Shown here one piece after another: positions 51,701 to 62,365 of a DNA stretch of 64,000 nucleotides. The notes beneath the pieces were generated by a model. It ran no database searches, was not told the DNA's origin, and worked only from the letters and a program-made list of their open reading frames with translations. The number at the start of each line of letters is the position of its first letter. Positions within the stretch are counted from its first letter, which is position 1. Location of the stretch: positions 125,845,812 to 125,909,811 of the forward strand of contig OZ023273.1 of NCBI GenBank assembly GCA_964007475.1, in the 5' to 3' direction. The stretch comes from Hybos culiciformis. Lineage: Eukaryota > Arthropoda > Insecta > Diptera > Hybotidae. The translations under genes and the position numbers were made by a program.

Positions 51701-54700
51701 ATATCTGATTCTTATTTTTGCCATTTTGGTTACAACAGTTTTTTTTACTTTAGCAAAGTTACCATTAAATGAGCTGACATTTTGTTAATTGATGTTAATG
51801 TTAATTGTAAAATATACTTTAATGTAAGCTCACCATTTTTGTCCTCCTAAAAGGAGGGCCTATTCAGAATATTTTTAGTTTTTCGCAAATATCTCGAAAA
51901 TATGAATGGGTAAAAAACGCACCGTTTTCGAAATATTTGCGAAAAACTAAAAATATTCTGAATAGGTCCTCCTTAGGAGGACAAAAATGGTCAGCTTACA
52001 TTAAAGTATGTTTTACAATTAACATCGACGGCAGTCATAGAATTGTCCTTCGATGTCCGTCATATAAGTGACATTTAAGTAAGATTTACAACTAGCTTAG
52101 TAGTCAGCCTGATAACTGATCCTGGAGACAGTTTTAATTCTGACTTATATGTTAGTTTCATAACTAACGGCTACGTCAGCTATATTCTTTACCTTAATGC
52201 TTGTCGTATACCTAACGTTCAGTCGTAATTTACGGTTACAAATAACTAGCTCGAAGGCACTTGATGTATGGGCAATGTCAGTTATTTGTCACCTATATAC
52301 GATCCATGTCGTACTTTTTATATATCCTTGTGGCTAACGTGTTCATATCATTAGTATACTAAGTTAGTTAACAAATGATGTTTTTTATTTCCGATGAACT
52401 AGACAAATAACTGACTCGTGGTATATTGGGTAATTCATTTCTTTTTTAAGAATCAAATCGAATGCAATAAAAAATATGATTCTTATTTTGGATATAATTC
52501 CAGTAAAAAAATATTATTTTTCTAACGTTGAAATATGTGATTAATTTTAAGTAGATATATCATATGTTCACATTTTCTATATATTTAATGTTTCAAAAAT
52601 AATTTAAATATACGCTGTTGTGTAGTGCAAACTAAACTATTAAAATTAAACATTAAAATTCCTAAACAAGAACATGAACACAATATTAAGATTTCAATTT
52701 AAACTATGTTTAATCAAATTTTTTGAGAAAATATAAATTTTTGGTACAGATTTAAAAATAGACTTTTCAAAAATTGGAAGATATAAAAGTTAATATAGTA
52801 GGTATATAAAAAACATGATTTTATATGTTTTTCGTCCTGGTATGATGGACACTTTTGGTTAATTTCTTTCCAATTAAAATTTTTAATTAATTGCCATGAC
52901 AAGTTTTTCGCAGAGAAACATTAAGTGAATTTACTATAATGATGGCCAATTTCTTGATATATAAGGTTAATGAAAGTTTTGTCCTGTTCTTTTTGCGCCA
53001 TTTCCATACTAGCACTTTAATTAGACATAACTATAATTTATAAAATAATTTGAATTTTGAAAATTCGCTTAGGACTAATTAGTAATTGTAAGTACTTTTC
53101 GAAATTAAAAATTAACAAAAAATCTGTATAAAATAATAACCAAAATACTAACTGCCAGAAATACGTAATTCTAGTATTCAAGAAGGATGTAGAAGCCACG
53201 TGATTAAGAGTTTTGAACTGGTTGCAGTTATTTGATTAGAATCGCTTCAGTGTTTAACATAATGTTTGTTTGGCTTATCAGTTTTTTTTTTTATTTTATT
53301 TTTCTTTGAACTGCTACGTTATTTTATGAACTACGATAATAATTTTTTTTTTTGAGAAAATTAAAAAATTATTTTATTTTTATAATCTTGAAAAATAAAT
53401 TGAATCAAAATTTTTGCCTAATACTTGTATTTTTTGTTGTTTCCAAGAGCAACACGTTTTCTTTGCTTCTAATTATAAACTATAAAAATATTTCTTTTTA
53501 ACTACTTACTTAAAATTTATGATATAAAAATAATATATTAAAGTTCAAAAATATTGAATAAATAATTAACTATTAAAAATTTTTTATTTTCGTTTTTATA
53601 TCCAAAAAATGCGTTTGAACAAGTGACATAAATCAAAATTTGAAAGGACATAAAGAAAATTGATTTCAAGTATCTTATCTTATTAAAGAGTTCTATAATT
53701 AAATTCAGGTAAAAAAACTCAAATTGGGCCATAAAAGATAAAATTATAACAACATATATTTGCAATTGATCTTATATACCTTTTTGCAATAGATCATAAC
53801 GCTAATAACACCAATTTATGAACTTGATGACCTATTTTTTTTAGGCATAATTGGATCTTATATCCGGTTTTATATTTAACAAATATAGCTGATGCTTCAA
53901 ATTTATGAATCAAATCTAACTAAAATTTAACACTAATTATATACGTAGTTAAATACAATGTACACACGAGACGTATGTACATTGTACGTATATATACTTA
54001 TATACTTAACACAAAATTATTGAAAGATTTTTACCGTATACATATACTATGTACAATGTGCATACATATAAAAACTTAAATTCAAGTTTGTTTTCACAAA
54101 TTTTTGTTATTATTATGATTATAATATTTCCTGTTTTTAAAACATTATAAAATTTCTTTCAACGCAACAATATAGTTTGAATCGCACACAACAAATCTTA
54201 CTTGCAATATAAAATTATTAATAAAAAAAAACTTTTAATTGATTCCAAAGTATGGTATTAGTGTGAAACAAAAACCTTAAAATGTATTAGGTTAGGTAGG
54301 ATTAGTGATAAATTTCAATTCAGGTTTTAATTATAAATTATTTTAAAGTTTAAAGCAAAACCAAATAAAGGTTTGAACCTATTTATTTTAACAGTTTTAG
54401 TATTTCAAGTATTTCAATTATATTGAGCTGATAAATTATTTATCAATTTATCAATATTAAATTAAAATAAATCATTCATAAAAAAACTTTTAAGAAATAA
54501 AAATTTTCTATGATGCTTGAGCTAGGGAGTTTTCACTTTTCACAGTAATCAACAAATTTTTTATTTCACAAAATAAACTAGTTTCAATCAACATTTTCGA
54601 ACATTATTCCAATCAATATAATCAAATATTTTATGGAAATCTAAAATTTATCGGTTCACAACACATCTGCATCATCTAACTAGATCTTTATAGAGGTCAA

Positions 54701-55096
54701 AAGAATACCACGCAAGTTAAACTATTGTGACGGGAGAGCGTAGGTAGTTTTTATATATAGTAATCAAAAAATTCTCTAGAGTTAATGACATTAATTTATA
54801 CAACTTGATACTTAATATGTATATGTATATACTATATATGTACAATACACAACTGTATAAACAATAATAATATTCTTAGCAAATCTCAATTTAAATTAAT
54901 TTGTGCGTTTTTTTTTATTAATTAAAAAAAAAAATTTTTTTTGAAAATATTATTCACCTTTTCGAAAAAATCCAGTTTCAGTTTTATATGATAGTTTATG
55001 AAATCCTATATTAATACCATTTCTATAATATCCATCTCTAGATACATTACAATTTAATTTCAGTGATTCTAAATTCCCTCCAGAATATTTTTTCAT
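33749..55096 (-). CDS. ABCG half-transporter, gene B (ABCG1/ABCG4-like, 677 aa)
   Basis: Second member of the cluster, with the same architecture as gene A. Exons in transcript order on the minus strand: 55,096-54,958; 39,217-39,100; 38,901-38,566; 37,375-37,137; 37,077-36,946; 36,670-36,221; 35,834-35,578; 34,111-33,749. The total of 2,034 nt gives 678 codons with stop, in phase throughout. Walker [10 protein letters not shown] is at residues 69-77, LSGGQ at 170-174, Walker B VLILDE ending at 195, and the switch His at 227 (TVHQPSA). The linker, about residues 290-370, is rich in polar residues. Six spans follow, with [20 protein letters not shown] and [16 protein letters not shown] segment typical of ABCG1/ABCG4 supports the subfamily call. 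The first exon ([10 protein letters not shown]...[13 protein letters not shown]) is separated from the Walker A exon by a 15.7-kb intron that contains an opposite-strand gene. It joins correctly by phase (G|GA) and by the family pattern before the P-loop. A hAT remnant sits in the last intron. All ATPase motifs are intact. Confidence 0.92.
34431..35119. mobile_element. hAT transposon remnant, copy 2 (TSD ATTTATAG), in the last intron of gene B
   Basis: Perfect 8-bp duplication ATTTATAG at 34,423-34,430 and 35,120-35,127. The ends CAGAGGTGTCAAT and the complement of CAGGGGTGTCAACT are inverted. It shares most of its length with 16,716-17,424, including ACCGGTCGATCGCG near the left end and transposase C-terminal fragments on the + strand ([20 protein letters not shown], then ACFGSTYLC, then a stop). 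It is non-functional and non-autonomous. Confidence 0.9.
39218..44234 (-). other. First intron of gene B, part downstream of the inserted unit
   Basis: AT-rich sequence with no exon recognised on either strand. It has a short (GTA)n run at 42,420-42,436. Homology-poor open frames such as 42,188-42,445 look like chance. Confidence 0.55.
44880..45180. other. GC-enriched patch upstream of the TBC gene
   Basis: After an AAAAAG|GTAAGT donor-like site (44,886) and a TTTTTTTAG acceptor-like site 46 bases later, a GC-richer stretch runs to about 45,170 with open frames on both strands and no recognised similarity. It could be a 5' untranslated exon of the TBC gene or an unidentified repeat. Confidence 0.3.
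45461..50944 (+). CDS. TBC1D9/TBC1D8-type Rab GTPase-activating protein, with in-frame TGA at codon 173
   Basis: Proteins of this family inactivate Rab GTPases on membranes; the usual order is GRAM, GRAM, TBC, EF-hand. Exons: 45,461-45,504; 45,781-45,944; 46,480-46,744; 46,950-47,054; 47,287-47,446; 47,755-48,418; 48,713-49,293; 49,530-49,679; 49,790-50,221; 50,362-50,597; 50,701-50,944. The total of 3,045 nt keeps phase across all junctions (1,014 codons plus stop). It begins [15 protein letters not shown], the family start. GRAM 1 is about residues 145-230 and GRAM 2 about 285-355 ([11 protein letters not shown]). The TBC domain is about 468-680 with both catalytic fingers: Arg in IERDLTR (519) and Gln in GYCQAMN (554). 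The EF-hand-like loop [12 protein letters not shown] (about 860) lacks the acidic residue at position 12. Codon 173 in GRAM 1 is TGA where the family has Ser. The protein ends about 250 residues short of vertebrate TBC1D9, and its last codons lie in SLC17-like sequence. It lies within intron 1 of ABCG gene B, on the opposite strand. It may be a young pseudogene, a divergent duplicate, or a real gene with a base error. Confidence 0.88.
46950..47054 (+). CDS. TBC gene exon 4 with in-frame stop (TGA at 46,993-46,995)
   Basis: The exon lies between TTTTAG and GTAATG and is phase-matched to exons 3 and 5. It reads [15 protein letters not shown], then stop, then [20 protein letters not shown]. This matches the family's GRAM 1 segment, where Ser precedes I/L-NHLCFYS. 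A single C-to-G change (TCA to TGA) explains the stop. Skipping this 105-nt exon (35 codons) would keep the frame. Confidence 0.87.
50900..51322 (+). pseudogene. SLC17 (sialin / Na-phosphate cotransporter type) C-terminal fragment
   Basis: SLC17 proteins are 12-span MFS carriers of organic anions or phosphate. Two exon-like blocks match the last two spans. Block 1 (about 50,900-51,004) reads [19 protein letters not shown], the MGITNG..G-type span, ends in SNMT and has a donor GTAAGT. Block 2 (51,143-51,322), after TATTTTTAG, reads [17 protein letters not shown], then [19 protein letters not shown], and a polar tail to a TAA stop. The W..VF and Q-WN-P pattern is characteristic of the family end. 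Block 1 is out of frame with the preceding D-L-V-A-Q-N (family D-L-A-P-N), and an in-frame TAA precedes it. Joining block 1 to block 2 at these splice sites also breaks frame. No other SLC17 exon was found in the window. It overlaps the end of the TBC gene, so it is most simply a captured or decayed fragment. Confidence 0.62.
51791..52026. repeat. 236-bp hairpin MITE-like palindrome
   Basis: The left arm (GATGTTAA...TTGTAAAATATAC, TGTAAGCTCACCATTTTTGT, CCTCCTAA) is matched in reverse by the right arm ending TTTTACAATTAACATC. Arms are about 110 bp with few mismatches, and the loop of about 20 bp is near 51,905-51,925. It contains no coding sequence. Confidence 0.88.
52432..54957 (-). other. 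First intron of gene B, part upstream of the inserted unit
   Basis: AT-rich sequence between the right TIR and the first exon of gene B. No exon or repeat boundary recognised on either strand. Confidence 0.5.
54958..55096 (-). CDS. First coding exon of ABCG gene B
   Basis: Starts at the ATG of [15 protein letters not shown] and encodes the pre-P-loop segment [13 protein letters not shown], typical of ABCG N-termini. It ends in a split Gly codon at GTGAAT. The next exon in phase is at 39,217, making a 15.7-kb intron. The long poly-T upstream of the ATG in the minus-strand reading has no AG, so this is taken as the initiating exon. Confidence 0.82.
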
Positions 55097-56511
55097 ATTT
55101 AAAAAAAAAAAAAAAAAAAAACTAATAAATAAAACAAGCAAAACTATTTATAAACTTCAATAATTCTAATATTAAAACATTTGTTGATGGTTTCAATTTT
55201 TTTTTTTTTTATTTTGATTGTGAATTGTGATTATTTTTATATACACTCTTGTCTTCAAATTTAACACCCAGCCAAAGCTCCAATAAAATTAATATGAAAA
55301 TTATGTCTCTTTGTTTGTTTTTATTAAATTTTTTTTTTGTTTTCTTTGGTCAAATAAAACTCATTATGATTTCCTTATAATATTCATACTATATGTTTTT
55401 TCTTTTCTTCTTTTCAACAGTAACTACATTTTTTTTTTTTATCTTGCCATATGTTTTTGAAGTACCTATTAATAAAATTTATTTTTCTTCAATTTTTCAC
55501 ATAAAATGGTACTCCATTTATTTTCGAATTTAATTTTATATTTTTAAATGGATATTTTTTTTCTTTTTTGCTTTATAATTTTATTAAAGAATTCAATCAA
55601 ATTCCGTACCGTACAACGAACAAAAAAAAATTAATTTTTTATTTTTTTAAATAAGTATTTGTAATTAAATAATCATAATAGATTTTTTTTTTCAGATATA
55701 ATAATTTTAACAAAAAAAAAACAATAAAATATTCTTGATTTTTAAAATAAATATATAATATACATTATTATATTTTTTATTTACATATATATATAATATA
55801 CAAATATATATTAAAACTAAAAAATTGATAAAAAAAAAAATTTTTTGATGTTCACAGTACCACGATAATAATAAAGACTGCTTGGAAATTATTTAAACAT
55901 AAGTATTTTATTTATAAAAATAAATATTAAAACTTTTTGAATTAAAAAAAAAAAAAAAAAACATTTTAATTACATACACCAAGTCAAAAGCTTATCTCTT
56001 TTATTAAAAAAAAAACAAAATAAAATAAATAAAGATAAAGATAAATAAACGAAAAGCTATTTTGTTTTTATTTTTATGTGTATGTATTTGAAGAAAAATA
56101 AACATAATATTGTAAACAAATGTCAAAAAGCTCCATTAAAAAAATCTAATTTTTCGCACTAAACTAAAACGCGGAAAATCGACGCGATCAGCTTTTTATT
56201 ATTATTTTGTTTTTAAACTGAGCGAAATTAAAATATTTATTTTTGAATTTTAAAAGCTCTCTTAACGTCAATTAAATTTGAAAAAAAAAAAAGAAAAACT
56301 GCGAATTTTACATAAGAATAGTATTATGATATTGATAATAACGTCAAAAACAATTTAATTATATACTTATATCTTAAAGATTTTTTTTAACTTATATCTT
56401 AAAGATTTTTTATCTTGAAGATATAATTAAAAATATTATTTAATAAAATTCGTCTCAATAATATTATGTTCAAACATCAAAATTTAAACTATAAAATTTT
56501 ATAGTTTAAGC
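55097..56511. other. AT-rich sequence upstream of gene B
   Basis: Dominated by long A and T runs (for example 55,099-55,120, 55,198-55,210 and 55,944-55,960). It should include the gene B promoter, but no specific element is recognisable. Confidence 0.45.
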
Positions 56512-56997
56512 CGGCGGTGTGCAACCTGCGGCTCATTTGATTTTTATCTGCGGCTCACATCAATGTTTTGATTTACTTAATATGTGGTTCTTTTTTGTAT
56601 GAAAAGAACTTTTGTTTTGCTTTAATTTTTAAAAAATGTTTATTAGCTGGCAATGATTTGTTTGTTTTGCAAGAAAAGGTAATAAATATAAACTTGGAAC
56701 ATCAACTCAGGAATTCAACAACAAAAATTACACCTGATTTGAATAAATTGAGCCAAAGCGAAAACACTCAAATTTCTCATTAACTTTTATTTATTTTTTT
56801 ATTTTTTGTAGATTTATTTTATATTTTGTTATGTTTTATGTTGCAATTTTTAAATTAAATTACTAGTACAAATTCTGAATCAAATCAAAACCAATAAACC
56901 ATTATTATTTTATTCATTCGTTTTTTTATATGTGGCTCATGCCGAGGTACGAAATTTATTCAGTGGCTCTGGCACGCACTTCAGTTGCACATGCCTG
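56512..56997. mobile_element. hAT remnant with transposase C-terminal end (TSD GTTTAAGC)
   Basis: Flanked by the 8-bp duplication GTTTAAGC (56,504-56,511 and 56,998-57,005). Inverted ends are CGGCGGTGTGCAAC and the complement of CAGGCATGTGCAAC. Inside, on the + strand (about 56,640-56,783), is the very end of a ZBED-like hAT transposase: LRNSTTKITPDLNKLSQSEN, then TQISH and stop. This matches the family's L..ST..I.PD...L...K..Q.SH ending. Most of the element is lost. GC-rich CTGCGGCTCAT words lie at both ends. Confidence 0.85.
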
Positions 56998-57005
56998 GTT
57001 TAAGC

Positions 57006-59001
57006 AAACCGTTCAGACATAAAATAAAATTAAACTAGTGTTATTTGTCAACAAAAATTTATTTGTTATTGTTTATATTTTTTATTATGATTTTTTTTGT
57101 ATGAGTAGAAATTTTTTTTTAGTTTTTCACCACATATTTTATTTTGCCCGACCATATTACATAGATTATGCTGTGATTTATTACAAATAATAGTTTTTAC
57201 TTTTGCTTACTGCTTTCATTTTCTAGTTTTAACAAGTAGTTTTAGCTTAAACTGGTGTAACTAACTACAGAAATTTTATATGGCAGAAACCAAAACTACA
57301 CTAGTTTAAGCATAAACTTTGTAATTTTATCCCTGTCTAAACGTGGTATAACGAAAATAAAATCAATATTTATTTAAGTGTCTAATTATAGTAAGTGTCT
57401 AGTTAATAGTGTAGTTTCACAAATAATATAAACCTACGTTTTTGCTTTTACTCTTTTAATTTACACGTAAAAATATTCAATATGAAACCACTAGATTCAA
57501 AAAGAGAAATTATAACTTTTTTTAAAATCAGTAATTTGTGATTTCGGTTAGTAATTTCGAAAATTATAGAATCCGCGAAAATTGGGTTTAAGAGTTGAGA
57601 ACAGGGTTAAGAATTGATTAAATTATCCACCATTTGTTTTATATAGATTTAGATTAACACTATGAGTTAATAACGATAAGTAAGTTTAACAATTATCCAT
57701 AATAGAAATTATTGTTAAATTATATTTTTATATATATACACAGTACACTTAATGAAAATATAAATTTTAAGTGAGTCTTAAGCAGCACTGACGAAATAAA
57801 GAATAGCAAAACACCACTCACAGTGGTATAGATTATAATGCAAAACAACTACATTTAGCACACTCTTAGATATAGGTCAATTAAATCTTGTTATTGTGAT
57901 GTGACTATATTCTTATAATTGAATTAAAATCCAGAACTAAGCGGTAAGCTCTTAATTATTTTGAAAATAACGCTTTATAATCGTTAACTACCCACGAAAT
58001 AAAATAATAAAATAAATTAAACTATTTATTTTACATTAGCTTAATGCAATTCGGTTACATCACTATATCATTTTTAATTGCGATTTCTTACAACTCTTAA
58101 AATACTTCATTATCTTTTCTAACTTTCGTACAATTGTATTCAAATCAAAAAAATTAAAAAATATTCAAGCTAAAAAATAAAGTACGATTCACCATTCTTT
58201 TTATAACAAAGTTATAAATTTTATTTATTTTTTTTTTGTATAATAAAAATTTATTATGTACACCTATTTAATAAATTTATAATACTTTTATAGATCTATT
58301 AGTAGTATACATTATGTAGGTACATATATTATTAAGTATCATACCAGAGGTTTGAACCGGCATGTTGTTTCATTCATAATAATTATTAATTAATAATTAA
58401 ATTTTAATTCATAAATCAGGACTTTAAATTTTTCGTATAATAAAGATGAGAATGATGTTAAAAAATGTAATCTGGAAATAACTTATCCATAGTGTTACTA
58501 TACTAGATTATTTAATAACTTATTTATAATGTAACACACTGAAAGAAGACAATTTCCAACAATCAAATCAACGTGTTTGAAAGTATTGGCTGAAAAATAG
58601 TAATTTTTAGAACAAATATGTAATTTTGAAAACTACAATTAAAATATGTAAACATAATATATACATACATACATATTTAAGACTGTTCTATTATTTTTTG
58701 AGAATTTATACAAGTTTCACAAAGAATAACAATTTTAACTTTTTAACCAAACAATTTAAAAAATACAGATAAAAAATTGATAATAATTAAGTAAATGAAA
58801 TCTAACAATAATTATGATTTCAGCCTAACGTATTTATAACATTATTTAAAATATTCTTTAAATTAATTTAAAAACTTATATAAATTTAATAATTGTACGT
58901 ATATTTATAACAACACCTTTTTTAAATAGTCTTAAAATATTATGAAAATCACAAAAAAAAAATTAAAATATAGAGTCTTTATAATACACAGATCGTCCTA
59001 A
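57006..59001. other. AT-rich intergenic sequence between genes B and C
   Basis: 3' flank of gene C. No gene, RNA or repeat boundary recognised. Confidence 0.45.
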
Positions 59002-62000
59002 TTATCTTTTTGTTAATTTATACCATAAAACACAAACTGTTAACACATGCATAACAACAATAACGGTTGTCATTAAACCTAGTGCATCTAGCATAGATAA
59101 ATCTGAAATCATCATGTATTTGAGGAATACTTTAGGACTTTTAAAATGACAATAAACCGCAGTCGAAGGGCATTCCAACATTTGTCTGTCCATTCCGTAG
59201 ATTGCATTTAAGGAACCATGAAAACCTGCCCTAAAATAACTTATATGCCACATCCATCTCAACATTGGTGTTATATCAATATATCGAGTACAAAAACCAA
59301 AAACTGAAAACAGGACAGCAAGGATTGGACCGATAAACACAGCAATCTATTAACAAAATTAATAAAAACAAAATTAATAAAATACCTAATTGTTATAACA
59401 AATTTTAATTACAATATATGTTCTATTAAGTATTGTCGTTTTTCCACTTAACAAAAATTTGGAAAAAATGCTTCAAGGATATTTTTTTTAATTCAGAGTT
59501 GGTTCACATCATTATTAAATGATAATTAATTTATTTTTAATTCTTTTTTCTATAAACAATTACAGCAGAGAGCAGACACACTATGTACTCTACAATTATG
59601 CATAATGTACTTGTACATATTATGTATGGTCGTACATACAATACAATGTACTTGAACATATTGTATCAAAATAAAAATATTTTACAATTCTATATAGATC
59701 AGAACAATCATTAATATTTTGTTTTATTAAGAATACGCCTTAATTTTGAACAATAATGATATAAGGTAATGAACTTAAAAAAAGTGAATCATTTCTCTGT
59801 ACTTATTAAATTATTATAATTGATTAATAATATCAATTAGCATTTAATTATCGTTTTAAAAATATATCATCTTGTTAAAATTATCATTCATATGCTACAT
59901 AAAGCATTGTTTAAAAAAAATTGTGCTAATATGCAACTTCTATTTGAAGATTTAATTAAAAATAAGTTTACATTAAAACAAAATTTTTGTGTTTTTCATT
60001 TAATACACTTAAAGTATTTACCTTAGTTGGTAATGTTGCACCTACAAAAAATCCCCAAGCTTGAGCACATAACGTCGCCATTGTCCCCATTAACAGAAAA
60101 TAATAGAACCGGAAATTATCTGAAAAATTTCCGGTCAAATAATAACTTATGATGATATAAAGGAAAACACAAAAGGACTAAAATGAAAAAAAAAATTAAA
60201 AATTAATTTTAAAGAAAAAAAAACGTTTATATTTTGTATGTATAGGTATATTAATTATTATTGATTATTATTGTATAGGTATATTAATTATTGTTAAAAT
60301 GTATAATGATTATTCATACTATGATTGCAGCCATTCCGTTTTATTATTTATTTTTTCGTTTTTAATCTTTTTCTTGTGGAGTCCGAAAAATTCCTTACAA
60401 GAATTTACCTCTCAATCCCTAGTAAAGAATCATATTTTTGCTAAAATAATGTACCATGATGGATGATTAGAAATTACCTGAAATGGTATTTCAAAAGAAA
60501 TAACTGAAATAAAATATGGTCCCAGTCTATACCATCTGTTGTGATATTCACGTTTAAGCATTTTCAAATCCAAAGGAACTACAATCAAAAGAAAAATTAA
60601 AAGATTTTTACAAAACTTGCCAATAAAATTGTTCTGTTAAAAAAAGGTCATTGAATTATGACTAATCATACCATATTTTTGAATACTACTAACAATATCA
60701 TATATGTACTCTATAATTGAATACTTACAAGTTAAAACCACTGCCATTTTCCCAGTGTAAACTATAAGAAGTATTGTGCCATATAAGTAAACATAATTTC
60801 CTAAAACTGTGGTTGCTCGCTGACCTACATTTGAATATAAATATCCAAAAAGTGTAGCAATAAACATATGCGAAAATATTCGAGCGATTACAAAAAACTG
60901 AAAAAAAAAAAAGTTAATTTTAACAAAATATAAAAACTTATTTTACTAATTATTTGATATAAGTTTTTTGTAAACAATTATATACGAAAATATTTTTGCT
61001 CATAGAAAAGCTTGTGCGTTTTATTTTTTGATTCAAAGTTATTATTTATTATAGTAATGTTTTTGTAACATTGCTTAGTTTTTAAAATCTTTCATTATTA
61101 TTATAATGTATAAAATCGGAGTACTTGTTAAGTTTATGTCAATTAGTACATTTGAGAACCTTACACTATAATTAATGTGTTTGGGAATGATGTTTTGTTC
61201 TTAGTAATAATAACCGAAATTCTTGTTCGTTATCGCGTTTATAATGTTAGGGTTATTTTACAAATCTAAAATATAAAATTAAAATATTGAACGTACAGGA
61301 AAATGTTAAAAATACTTACATAATTCCTACTCGTACATAATAGGATTCTTTTAAATAGTAGTATATATTGCATAAACAATGATGCTGACTCTATAGCCTT
61401 GTCTCTCTCGAATATATATTTTTCATTGTCCGCATTTATTATTTTGATATCCTCAGTTTTATTAGTTTGTTCTTTATTATTATCTTGGGGGATTGTTGAT
61501 GCTATTGATTCTAAAAAAAAATTATTATATATGAAATTAACGTGAACTTTCTATATTTATATTGAGACTTACCTTGTATACTATTTATAAGTTTATTAAC
61601 TTTTTCTAATTGATGTAAATCAGAATCTTCATAATACTTTTTATTTGCTGCATTTATTAATTTGTCCAAATCTCTTTCATGTTCTCCCACAGCTACTTCC
61701 ATTACTTTATTAAAGAGAACAAAACAGATTTTTTTTTATGAATCTAAAATTTCAGTAATTTATACTACTGTGGCAATACAGCGTAGAAAATATAATGTAA
61801 TAATTGTATTGCTTTCATTATAAATTATGTAATAATAATTCTTTTTCTTACAATAATCTGCAGGATTGTGATAGCTTGGACAATGTAAATCCATGTCAGC
61901 CAGAAATGGTATTAATTCTTTTACTGGACCCTGATAAATACAATTTCCTTCAGCCACAGTATACAATTTGTCAAACATTTCAAATATTAATGCACTTGGA

Positions 62001-62365
62001 GTATGAATCGTTGCTCTAAATAAAATTTAAATTTTCTAATCATTTCAATACAAGTTTCTTTATTTCAAAACAAAAGAAATATTTACACAATTGTATGTCC
62101 TTGTTTTGCTAACCGTTTCAATAATGTTACACACTGTACGCATGAAGAGCTGTCTAAACCTCTAAAAATATGGATGAATCATTATATAAAGCAAAGCTCG
62201 TAATGTCTTTAACACTTACGTAGTTGGTTCATCTAAGAATAAAACTGGTGGATTACAAATCAGCTCAAGTGATATTGCTAATCGCTTCTTCTGGCCACCT
62301 GATAGTTTTGCTGTGAACGTATTATAATGTTGATCGAGCCCAAGTTGCAATAAGATTTTTTTGAC
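59002..62365 (-). CDS. ABCG half-transporter, gene C, 3' part (492 codons)
   Basis: Third cluster member, incomplete at the 5' side. Exons in transcript order on the minus strand: 62,365-62,220; 62,161-62,087; 62,015-61,852; 61,704-61,573; 61,510-61,320; 60,897-60,729; 60,578-60,478; 60,177-60,022; 59,346-59,002. They sum to 1,479 nt, exactly 493 codons with stop, and all junctions are in phase. The visible part starts just before the ABC signature: [14 protein letters not shown] at residues 21-34, then Walker B VLFLDE and PTTGLDSSS. The switch region reads [14 protein letters not shown]: the His is kept, but the following Gln common in the family is Thr. The linker (about 150-240) is long, acidic and Asn-rich. 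Six spans follow, with [17 protein letters not shown] and [10 protein letters not shown] in place of LIFSGFF. The Walker A and Q-loop exons are not between 62,366 and 64,000, so they lie beyond the window. Confidence 0.92.

Larger units (their letters stand above)
44235..52431. mobile_element. Candidate 8.2-kb TIR-bounded unit carrying TBC and SLC17 sequences
   Basis: ACCCAATATACCA at 44,235-44,247 occurs inverted at 52,419-52,431, and the similarity continues imperfectly inward (CGCGCCAGTT versus CGAGTCAGTT). Next to each end lie 400-600 bp of subterminal sequence, more GC-rich than the surroundings. Both contain related palindromic motifs (GTTAGTTTTGAAACTAAC at the left, GTTAGTTATGAAACTAAC at the right) and repeated CAGTTATTTGT-like words. 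Left flank TTA/TTAA and right flank TAATT do not give a clean target duplication. The interior holds the TBC gene and SLC17 fragment and no recognised transposase. The inverted ends are seen directly; that this is one mobile unit is inference. Confidence 0.5.

Noticed and set aside
44231..52435. piggyBac-type element (TTAA flank, CCC-starting termini)
   Set aside because: The left flank is TTAA, but the right flank reads TAATT directly after GGG. No piggyBac transposase seen, so superfamily left open.
53538..53765. Hydrophobic minus-strand open frame in the gene B intron
   Set aside because: Ile/Phe/Leu content follows base composition. No recognisable family and no flanking splice sites tied to gene B phase.
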